From contig NC_092677.1 of assembly GCF_964355755.1 (NCBI RefSeq), positions 21,486,101 to 21,550,100 of the forward strand: a DNA stretch of 64,000 nucleotides, given 5' to 3'. This document shows, in pieces, positions 49,541 through 60,501 of the stretch. Position 1 is the first letter of the stretch, and every line of letters starts with the position of its first letter. The position numbers were made by a program, and so were the translations under genes. The notes beneath the pieces were generated by a model. That model was not told the DNA's origin and did not search any database. It saw only the letters and a program-made list of their open reading frames with translations. The DNA is from Antedon mediterranea (taxonomy: Eukaryota > Echinodermata > Crinoidea > Comatulida > Antedonidae).

Positions 49541-52500
49541 GCTTAGAAAAGCTTGAAATCGCATTTGGAGACGTTTTAGACCATTTTGTGCATTTCGATG
49601 AAACTTGGTTACACAAAAACATCAAAGTGCTTAAAATCACATTTTGAGCATTTCGTTAAAACTTTTCACACAAAAACATCAAAGAGTAAAAAATAGCTTA
49701 ATATCGTATTTAAAAACGTTTTAGACCATTTTGAGCATTTCGACAAAATTTTTTCAAACAAAACATCAAAGTGTACAGAATAGCTTTAAATCGCATTTGG
49801 AGACGTTTTAGACCATTTTGTTCATTTCGATGAAACAAAAACACAAAAACATCAAATTGCACAAAATGGCTTAATATGATATGGGAAAACGTTTTAGACC
49901 ATTTTGAACATTTCTTTAAAAGTTTTCACACAAAAACATCAAAGTCCACAAAATAGCTTAATATCGTATTTAAAAACGTTTTAGACCATTTTGAGCATTT
50001 CGAAAAAACTTTTTCACACAAAACATCAAAGTTTACAAAATAGCTTCAAATCGCATTTGGAGACGTTATAGACCATTTTGTGATTTTCGAAAAAACTTGT
50101 TAACATAAAAACACCAAAGTGCTCAGAATACCTTCACATCGCATTTTGAGACGTTTTAGACCATTTTGTGATTTTCGAAAAAACTTGTTAACATAAAAAC
50201 ACCAAAGTGCTTAGAAAAGCTTGGAATCGCATTTGGAGACGTTTTAGACCATTTTGAGCATTTCGATGAAACTTGGTTACACAAAAACATCAAAGTGCTT
50301 AAAATCACATTTTGAGCATTTCGTTAAAACTTTTCACACAAAAACATCAAAGAGTAAAAAATAGCTTAATATCGTATTTAAAAACGTTTTAGACCATTTT
50401 GAGCATTTCGACAAAATTTTTTCAAACAAAACATCAAAGTGTACAGAATAGCTTTAAATCGCATTTGGAGACGTTTTAGACCATTTTGTTCATTTCGATG
50501 AAACAAAAACACAAAAACATCAAATTGCACAAAATGGCTTAATATGATATGGGAAAACGTTTTAGACCATTTTGAACATTTCGTTAAAAGTTTTCACACA
50601 AAAACATCAAAGTCCACAAAATAGCTTAATATCGTATTTAAAAACGTTTTAGACCAATTTGAGCATTTCGAAAAAACTTTTTCACACAAAACATCAAAGT
50701 TTACAAAATAGCTTCAAATCGCATTTGGAGACGTTATAGACCATTTTGTGATTTTCGAAAAAACTTGTTAACATAAAAACACCAAAGTTCTCAGAATACC
50801 TTCAAATCGCATTTTGAGACGTTTTAGACCATTTTATGATTTTCGAAAAAACTTGTTAACATAAAAACACCAAAGTGCTCAGAATACCTTCAAATCGTGT
50901 TTTGAGACGTTTTAGACCATTTTGTGATTTTCGAAAAAACTTAACATAAAAACACCAAAGTGCTCAGAATACCTTCAAATCGCATTTGGAGACGTTTTAG
51001 ACCATTTTGTGATTTTCGAAAAAACTTGTTAACATAAAAACACCAAAGTGCTCAGAATACCTTCAAATCGTATTTTGAGACGTTTTAGACAATTTTGTGA
51101 TTTTCGAAAAAACTTGTTAACATAAAAACACCAAAGTGCTTAGAAAAGCTTGAAATTGCATTTGGAGACGTTTTAGACCATTTTGTGCATTTCGATGAAA
51201 CTTGGTTACACAAAAACATCAAAGTGCTTAAAATCACATTTTGAGCATTTCGTTAAAACTTTTCACACAAAAACATCAAAGAGTAAAAAATAGCTTAATA
51301 TCGTATTTAAAAACGTTTTAGACCATTTTGAGCATTTCGACAAAATTTTTTCACACAAAACATCAAAGTGTACAGAATAGCTTTAAATCGCATTTGGAGA
51401 CGTTTTAGACCATTTTGTTCATTTCGATGAAACAAAAACACAAAAACATCAAATTGCACAAAATGGCTTAATATGATATGGGAAAACGTTTTAGACCATT
51501 TTGAACATTTCGTTAAAAGTTTTCACACAAAAACATCAAAGTCCACAAAATAGCTTAATATCGTATTTAAAAACGTTTTAGACCAATTTGAGCATTTCGA
51601 AAAAACTTTTTCACACAAAACATCAAAGTTTACAAAATAGCTTCAAATCGCATTTGGAGACGTTATAGACCATTTTGTGATTTTCGAAAAAACTTGTTAA
51701 CATAAAAACACCAAAGTGCTCAGAATACCTTCAAATCGCATTTTGAGACGTTTTAGACCATTTTATGATTTTCGAAAAAACTTGTTAACATAAAAACACC
51801 AAAGTGCTCAGAATACCTTCAAATCGTGTTTTGAGACGTTTTAGACCATTTTGTGATTTTCGATGAAACTTGGTTACACAAAAACATCAAACAGCACAAA
51901 AGATCTTAATATCGTATTTAAAAACGTTTTAGACCATTTTGAGCATTTCGAAAAAACTTTTTCACACAAAACATCAAAGTTTACAAAATAGCTTCAAATC
52001 GCATTTGGAGACGTTATAGACCATTTTGTGATTTTCGAAAAAACTTGTTAACATAAAAACACCAAAGTGCTCAGAATACCTTCAAATCGTATTTTGAGAC
52101 GTTTTAGACAATTTTGTGATTTTCGAAAAAACTTGTTAACATAAAAACACCAAAGTGCTTAGAAAAGCTTGAAATCGCATTTGGAGACGTTTTAGACCAT
52201 TTTGTGCATTTCGATGAAACTTGGTTACACAAAAACATCAAAGTGCTTAAAATCACATTTTGAGCATTTCGTTAAAACTTTTCACACAAAAACATCAAAG
52301 AGTAAAAAATAGCTTAATATCGTATTTAAAAACGTTTTAGACCATTTTGAGCATTTCGACAAAATTTTTTCAAACAAAACATCAAAGTGTACAGAATAGC
52401 TTTAAATCGCATTTGGAGACGTTTTAGACCATTTTGTTCATTTCGATGAAACAAAAACACAAAAACATCAAATTGCACAAAATGGCTTAATATGATATGG

Positions 52501-55500
52501 GAAAACGTTTTAGACCATTTTGAACATTTCTTTAAAAGTTTTCACACAAAAACATCAAAGTCCACAAAATAGCTTAATATCGTATTTAAAAACGTTTTAG
52601 ACCATTTTGAGCATTTCGAAAAAACTTTTTCACACAAAACATCAAAGTTTACAAAATAGCTTCAAATCGCATTTGGAGACGTTATAGACCATTTTGTGAT
52701 TTTCGAAAAAACTTGTTAACATAAAAACACCAAAGTGCTCAGAATACCTTCACATCGCATTTTGAGACGTTTTAGACCATTTTGTGATTTTCGAAAAAAC
52801 TTGTTAACATAAAAACACCAAAGTGCTTAGAAAAGCTTGGAATCGCATTTGGAGACGTTTTAGACCATTTTGAGCATTTCGATGAAACTTGGTTACACAA
52901 AAACATCAAAGTGCTTAAAATCACATTTTGAGCATTTCGTTAAAACTTTTCACACAAAAACATCAAAGAGTAAAAAATAGCTTAATATCGTATTTAAAAA
53001 CGTTTTAGACCATTTTGAGCATTTCGACAAAATTTTTTCACACAAAACATCAAAGTGTACAGAATAGCTTTAAATCGCATTTGGAGACGTTTTAGACCAT
53101 TTTTTTGTTCATTTCGATGAAACAAAAACACAAAAACATCAAATTGCACAAAATGGCTTAATATGATATGGGAAAACGTTTTAGACCATTTTGAACATTT
53201 CGTTAAAACTTTTCACACAAAAACATCAAAGTCCACAAAATAGCTTAATATCGTATTTAAAAACGTTTTAGACCATTTTGAGAATTTCGAAAAAACTTTT
53301 TCACACAAAACATCAAAGTTTACAAAATAGCTTCAAATCGCATTTGGAGACATTTTAGACCATTTTGTGATTTTCGAAAAAACTTGTTAACATAAAAACA
53401 CCAAAGTGCTCAGAATACCTTCAAATCGCATTTTGAGACGTTTTAGACCATTTTGTGATTTTCGAAAAAACTTGTTAACATAAAAACACCAAAGTGCTTA
53501 GAAAAGCTTCAAATCGCATTTGGAGACGTTTTAGACCATTTTGTTCATTTCGATGAAACTTGGTTACACAAAAACATCAAACAGCACAAAAGATCTTAAT
53601 ATCGTATTTAAAAACGTTTTAGACCATTTTGAGCATTTCGAAAAAACTTTTTCACACAAAACATCAAAGTTTACAAAATAGCTTCAAATCGCATTTGGAG
53701 ACGTTATAGACCATTTTGTGATTTTCGAAAAAACTTGTTAACATAAAAACACCAAAGTGCTCAGAATACCTTCAAATCGCATTTTGAGACGTTTTAGACC
53801 ATTTTGTGATTTTCGAAAAAACTTGTTAACATAAAAACACCAAAGTGCTTAGAAAAGCTTGAAATCGCATTTGGAGACGTTTTAGACCATTTTGTGCATT
53901 TCGATGAAACTTGGTTACACAAAAACATCAAAGTGCTTAAAATCACATTTTGAGCATTTCGTTAAAACTTTTCACACAAAAACATCAAAGAGTAAAAAAT
54001 AGCTTAATATCGTATTTAAAAACGTTTTAGACCATTTTGAGCATTTCGACAAAATTTTTTCAAACAAAACATCAAAGTGTACAGAATAGCTTTAAATCGC
54101 ATTTGGAGACGTTTTAGACCATTTTGTTCATTTCGATGAAACAAAAACACAAAAACATCAAATTGCACAAAATGGCTTAATATGATATGGGAAAACGTTT
54201 TAGACCATTTTGAACATTTCGTTAAAAGTTTTCACACAAAAACATCAAAGTCCACAAAATAGCTTAATATCGTATTTAAAAACGTTTTAGACCAATTTGA
54301 GCATTTCGAAAAAACTTTTTCACACAAAACATCAAAGTTTACAAAATAGCTTCAAATCGCATTTGGAGACGTTATAGACCATTTTGTGATTTTCGAAAAA
54401 ACTTGTTAACATAAAAACACCAAAGTTCTCAGAATACCTTCAAATCGCATTTTGAGACGTTTTAGACCATTTTATGATTTTCGAAAAAACTTGTTAACAT
54501 AAAAACACCAAAGTGCTCAGAATACCTTCAAATCGTGTTTTGAGACGTTTTAGACCATTTTGTGATTTTCGAAAAAACTTAACATAAAAACACCAAAGTG
54601 CTCAGAATACCTTCAAATCGCATTTGGAGACGTTTTAGACCATTTTGTGATTTTCGAAAAAACTTGTTAACATAAAAACACCAAAGTGCTCAGAATACCT
54701 TCAAATCGTATTTTGAGACGTTTTAGACAATTTTGTGATTTTCGAAAAAACTTGTTAACATAAAAACACCAAAGTGCTTAGAAAAGCTTGAAATTGCATT
54801 TGGAGACGTTTTAGACCATTTTGTGCATTTCGATGAAACTTGGTTACACAAAAACATCAAAGTGCTTAAAATCACATTTTGAGCATTTCGTTAAAACTTT
54901 TCACACAAAAACATCAAAGAGTAAAAAATAGCTTAATATCGTATTTAAAAACGTTTTAGACCATTTTGAGCATTTCGACAAAATTTTTTCACACAAAACA
55001 TCAAAGTGTACAGAATAGCTTTAAATCGCATTTGGAGACGTTTTAGACCATTTTGTTCATTTCGATGAAACAAAAACACAAAAACATCAAATTGCACAAA
55101 ATGGCTTAATATGATATGGGAAAACGTTTTAGACCATTTTGAACATTTCGTTAAAAGTTTTCACACAAAAACATCAAAGTCCACAAAATAGCTTAATATC
55201 GTATTTAAAAACGTTTTAGACCAATTTGAGCATTTCGAAAAAACTTTTTCACACAAAACATCAAAGTTTACAAAATAGCTTCAAATCGCATTTGGAGACG
55301 TTATAGACCATTTTGTGATTTTCGAAAAAACTTGTTAACATAAAAACACCAAAGTGCTCAGAATACCTTCAAATCGCATTTTGAGACGTTTTAGACCATT
55401 TTATGATTTTCGAAAAAACTTGTTAACATAAAAACACCAAAGTGCTCAGAATACCTTCAAATCGTGTTTTGAGACGTTTTAGACCATTTTGTGATTTTCG

Positions 55501-57673
55501 ATGAAACTTGGTTACACAAAAACATCAAACAGCACAAAAGATCTTAATATCGTATTTAAAAACGTTTTAGACCATTTTGAGCATTTCGAAAAAACTTTTT
55601 CACACAAAACATCAAAGTTTACAAAATAGCTTCAAATCGCATTTGGAGACGTTATAGACCATTTTGTGATTTTCGAAAAAACTTGTTAACATAAAAACAC
55701 CAAAGTGCTCAGAATACCTTCAAATCGCATTTTGAGACGTTTTAGACCATTTTGTGATTTTCGAAAAAACTTGTTAACATAAAAACACCAAAGTGCTTAG
55801 AAAAGCTTGAAATCGCATTTGGAGACGTTTTAGACCATTTTGTGCATTTCGATGAAACTTGGTTACACAAAAACATCAAAGTGCTTAAAATCACATTTTG
55901 AGCATTTCGTTAAAACTTTTCACACAAAAACATCAAAGAGTAAAAAATAGCTTAATATCGTATTTAAAAACGTTTTAGACCATTTTGAGCATTTCGACAA
56001 AATTTTTTCAAACAAAACATCAAAGTGTACAGAATAGCTTTAAATCGCATTTGGAGACGTTTTAGACCATTTTGTTCATTTCGATGAAACAAAAACACAA
56101 AAACATCAAATTGCACAAAATGGCTTAATATGATATGGGAAAACGTTTTAGACCATTTTGAACATTTCGTTAAAAGTTTTCACACAAAAACATCAAAGTC
56201 CACAAAATAGCTTAATATCGTATTTAAAAACGTTTTAGACCAATTTGAGCATTTCGAAAAAACTTTTTCACACAAAACATCAAAGTTTACAAAATAGCTT
56301 CAAATCGCATTTGGAGACGTTATAGACCATTTTGTGATTTTCGAAAAAACTTGTTAACATAAAAACACCAAAGTTCTCAGAATACCTTCAAATCGCATTT
56401 TGAGACGTTTTAGACCATTTTATGATTTTCGAAAAAACTTGTTAACATAAAAACACCAAAGTGCTCAGAATACCTTCAAATCGTGTTTTGAGACGTTTTA
56501 GACCATTTTGTGATTTTCGAAAAAACTTAACATAAAAACACCAAAGTGCTCAGAATACCTTCAAATCGCATTTGGAGACGTTTTAGACCATTTTGTGATT
56601 TTCGAAAAAACTTGTTAACATAAAAACACCAAAGTGCTCAGAATACCTTCAAATCGTATTTTGAGACGTTTTAGACAATTTTGTGATTTTCGAAAAAACT
56701 TGTTAACATAAAAACACCAAAGTGCTTAGAAAAGCTTGAAATTGCATTTGGAGACGTTTTAGACCATTTTGTGCATTTCGATGAAACTTGGTTACACAAA
56801 AACATCAAAGTGCTTAAAATCACATTTTGAGCATTTCGTTAAAACTTTTCACACAAAAACATCAAAGAGTAAAAAATAGCTTAATATCGTATTTAAAAAC
56901 GTTTTAGACCATTTTGAGCATTTCGACAAAATTTTTTCACACAAAACATCAAAGTGTACAGAATAGCTTTAAATCGCATTTGGAGACGTTTTAGACCATT
57001 TTGTTCATTTCGATGAAACAAAAACACAAAAACATCAAATTGCACAAAATGGCTTAATATGATATGGGAAAACGTTTTAGACCATTTTGAACATTTCGTT
57101 AAAACTTTTCACACAAAAACATCAAAGTCCACAAAATAGCTTAATATCGTATTTAAAAACGTTTTAGACCATTTTGAGAATTTCGAAAAAACTTTTTCAC
57201 ACAAAACATCAAAGTTTACAAAATAGCTTCAAATCGCATTTGGAGACGTTTTAGACCATTTTGTGATTTTCAAAAAAACTTAACATAAAAACACCAAAGT
57301 GCTCAGAATACCTTCAAATCGCATTTTGAGACGTTTTAGACCATTTTGTGATTTTCGAAAAAACTTGTTAACATAAAAACACCAAAGTGCTTAGAAAAGC
57401 TTCAAATCGCATTTGGAGACGTTTTAGACCATTTTGTTCATTTCGATGAAACTTGGTTACACAAAAAAATCAAACAGCACAAAAGATCTTAATATCGTAT
57501 TTAAAAACGTTTTAGACCATTTTGAGCATTTCGAAAAAACTTTTTCACACAAAACATCAAAGTGTACAAAAAAGCTTCAAAATCGCATTTGGAGACGTTT
57601 TAGACAATTTTGTGATTTTCGAAAAAACTTGTTTACATAAAAACACCAAAGTGCTTAGAAAAGCTTCAAATCG
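49541..57673 (+). repeat. Rearranged 929-bp HOR domain
   Basis: The 929-bp HOR recurs (GACCAATTTG at 50646, 51575, 54284, 55213 and 56232), interspersed with partial copies. Larger offsets link parts of it: 2,616 (49891 to 52507), 3,638 (50646 to 54284; 51861 to 55499), 1,690 and 1,948 (ACAGCACAAAAGATC at 51891, 53581, 55529 and 57474). Four extra T residues interrupt a monomer start near 53101. No gene; the 68-codon frame at 57434-57640 is satellite. Confidence 0.85.
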
Positions 57674-57750
57674 TATTCTGAGCACTTTATGTTAACAAGT
57701 TTTTTCGAAAATTACAAAATGGTCTAAAACGTCTCAAAATGCGATTTGAA
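57600..57750. other. Satellite polarity-switch (inversion) junction
   Basis: The forward array ends in the monomer that runs to about 57,673 (…GCTTCAAATCG). Minus-oriented sequence begins at once with TATTCTGAGCACTTT. The left arm, about 57619-57660 (CGAAAAAACTTG … GTGCTTAGAA), pairs with the right arm, about 57676-57707 (TTCTGAGCACTTT … AACAAGTTTTTTCG), around a spacer of about 15 bases. This is a near-palindrome. The right arm lacks nine bases (GGTGTTTTT expected after GCACTTT at 57687) that other copies of this monomer have. CGTATT occurs at the junction (57672-57677) and again one monomer further in (57751). Confidence 0.88.
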
Positions 57751-60501
57751 CGTATTCTGAGCACTTTGGTGTTTTTATGTTAACAAGTTTTTTCGAAAAT
57801 CACAAAATGGTCTAAAACGTCTCCAAATGCGATTTGAAGCTATTTTGTAAACTTTGATGTTTTGTGTGAAAAAGTTTTTTCGAAATGCTCAAAATGGTCT
57901 AAAACGTTTTTAAATACGATATTAAGCTATTTTGTGGACTTTGATGTTTTTGTCTGAAAAGTTTTAACGAAATGCTCAAAATGGTCTAAAACGGTTTCTA
58001 ATGTGATTTTAAGCACTTTGATGTTTTTGTGTAACCAAGTTTCATCGAAATGCACAAAAGGGTCTAAAACGTCTCCAAATGCGATTTGAAGCTCTTTTGT
58101 GTTTTTATGTTAAGAAGTTTTTTCGAAAACTACAAAATGGTCTAAAACGTCTCCAAATGCGATTTAAAGCTATTCTGTACACTTTGATGTTTTGTTTGAA
58201 AAAGTTTTGTCGAAATGCTCAAAATGGTCTAAAACGTTTTTAAATACGATATTAAGCTCTTTTGTGCTCTTTGATGTTTTTGTGTAACCAAGTTTAATCG
58301 AAATGAACAAAATGGTCTAAAACGTCTCCAAATGCGATTTGAAGCTTTTCTAAGCACTTTGGTGTTTTTATGTTAACAAGTTTTTTCGAAAATCACAAAA
58401 TGGTCTAAAACGTCTCAAAATACGATTTGAAGGTATTCTGAGCACTTTGGTGTTTTTATGTTTTTTTGAAAATCACAAAATGGTCTAGAACGTCTCCAAA
58501 TGTGATTTGAAGCTATTTTGTAAACTTTGATGTTTTGTGTGAAAAAGTTTTTTCGAAATGCTCAAAATGGTCTAAAACGGTTTCTAATGCGATTTGAAGC
58601 TATTCTGTACACTTTGAAGTTTTGTGTGAAAAAGTTTTCTCGAAACGTTCAAAATGGTCTAAAACGTTTTCCCATACCATATTAAGCCATTTTGTGCAGT
58701 TTGATGTTTTTGTGTAACCAAGTTTCATCGAAATGAACAAAATGGTCTAAAACGTCTCCAAATGCGATTTGAAACTTTTCTAAGCACTTTGGTGTTTTTA
58801 TGTTAACAAGTTTTTTCGAAAATCACAAAATGGTCTAAAACGTCTCCAAATGCGATTTGAAGGTATTCTGAGCACTTTGGTATTTTTATGTTAACAAGTT
58901 TTTTCGAAAATCACAAAATGGTCTAAAACGTCTCCAAATGCGATTTGAAGCTATTCTGAGCACTTTGGTGTTTTTATGTTAACAAGTTTTTTCGAAAATC
59001 ACAAAATGGTCTAAAACGTCTCCAAATGCGATTTGAAGCTATTTTGTAAACTTTGATGTTTTGTGTGAAAAAGTTTTTTCGAAATGCTCAAAATGGTCTA
59101 AAACGGTTTCTAATGCGATTTGAAGCTATTCTGTACACTTTGAAGTTTTGTGTGAAAAAGTTTTCTCGAAATGTTCAAAATGGTCTAAAACGTTTTCCCA
59201 TACCATATTAAGCCATTTTGTGCAATTTGATGTTTTTGTGTAACCAAGTTTCATCGAAATGAACAAAATGGTCTAAAACGTCTCCAAATGCGATTTAAAG
59301 CTATTCTGTACACTTTGATGTTTTGTGTGAAAAAGTTTTGTCGAAATGCTCAAAATGGTCTAAAACGTTTTTAAATACGATATTAAGCTATTTTTTGCTC
59401 TTTGATGTTTTTGTGTGAACAGTTTTAACGAAATGCTCAAAATGTGATTTTAAGCACTTTGATGTTTTTGTGTAACCAAGTTTCATCGAAATGCACAAAA
59501 TGGTCTAAAACGTCTCCAAATGAGATTTGAAGCTATTCTGTACACTTTGATGTTTTGTGAGAAAAAGCTTTGTCGAAATGCTCAAAATGGTCTAAAACGT
59601 TTTTAAATACCATATTAAGCTATTTTGTGCACTTTGATGTTTTTGTGTGTAAAATTTTGTCGAAATGCTCAAAATGGTCTAAAACGTGTCCAAATGCGAT
59701 TTGAAGAATTTCTAAGCACTTTGGTGTTTTTAAGTTAACAAGTTTTTTCGAAAATCACAAAATGGTCTAAAACGTCTCAAAATGCGATTTGAAGGTATTC
59801 TGAGCACTTTGGTGTTTTTATGTTAACAAGTTTTTTCGAAAATCACAAAATGGTCTAAAACGTCTCCAAATGCGATTTGAAGCTATTTTGTAAACTTTGA
59901 TGTTTTGTGTGAAAAAGTTTTTTCGAAATGCTCAAAATGGTCTAAAACGTTTTTAAATACGATATTAAGCTATTTTGTGGACTTTGATGTTTTTGTCTGA
60001 AAAGTTTTAACGAAATGCTCAAAATGGTCTAAAACGGTTTCTAATGTGATTTTAAGCACTTTGATGTTTTTGTGTAACCAAGTTTCATCGAAATGCACAA
60101 AAGGGTCTAAAACGTCTCCAAATGCGATTTGAAGCTCTTTTGTGTTTTTATGTTAAGAAGTTTTTTCGAAAACTACAAAATGGTCTAAAACGTCTCCAAA
60201 TGCGATTTAAAGCTATTCTGTACACTTTGATGTTTTGTTTGAAAAAGTTTTGTCGAAATGCTCAAAATGGTCTAAAACGTTTTTAAATACGATATTAAGC
60301 TCTTTTGTACTCTTTGATGTTTTTGTGTAACCAAGTTTAATCGAAATGAACAAAATGGTCTAAAACGTCTCCAAATGCGATTTGAAGCTTTTCTAAGCAC
60401 TTTGGTGTTTTTATGTTAACAAGTTTTTTCGAAAATCACAAAATGGTCTAAAACGTCTCAAAATACGATTTGAAGGTATTCTGAGCACTTTGGTGTTTTT
60501 A
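57751..60501 (-). repeat. Inverted array, 2,043-bp tandem period
   Basis: About 57751-58458 matches about 59793-60501 at offset 2,043 (TTAAGAAG at 58110 and 60153). Compared with the forward 2,238-bp HOR that carries the same CTTCTTAA variant, this period is 195 bp shorter. Near 58459 a type B monomer reads TTTTTATGTTTTTTTGAAAA. It lacks eight bases (GTTAACAA), and the lost segment is flanked by GTT in full-length copies. Confidence 0.84.

Larger units (their letters stand above)
1..57673 (+). repeat. Satellite array, forward orientation (~87-bp monomers)
   Basis: Continuous head-to-tail array of AT-rich monomers, each opening with GTTTTAGACCATTTTG or a one-base variant. Usual lengths are 86, 87 or 88 bp, with recurrent short forms of 76-78 bp and a 145-bp fused form. 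Reading through line by line I found no stretch that is not satellite, so there is no gene, transposon or spacer in this 57.7 kb. Monomers fall into about ten types ordered into higher-order repeats. Two monomers (about 174 bp) approximate a nucleosome repeat, as in many plant and animal centromeric satellites. That link to centromeres is by analogy only. The family is not one I recognise. Confidence 0.96.

Noticed and set aside
53090-53115. T-run expansion near 53101 as a regulatory or insertion site
   Set aside because: Only about four extra T residues in a monomer start that already has a T-run. Replication slippage or a sequencing error explains it.
57434-57640. Plus-strand open frame of 68 codons near the inversion
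   Set aside because: It lies wholly within forward satellite monomers, has no recognisable domain, and is a chance frame.
57600-57760. Transposon terminal inverted repeats or hairpin terminator at the polarity switch
   Set aside because: The arms are ordinary satellite monomers in opposite orientation. There is no transposase, target-site duplication or U-tract terminator context.
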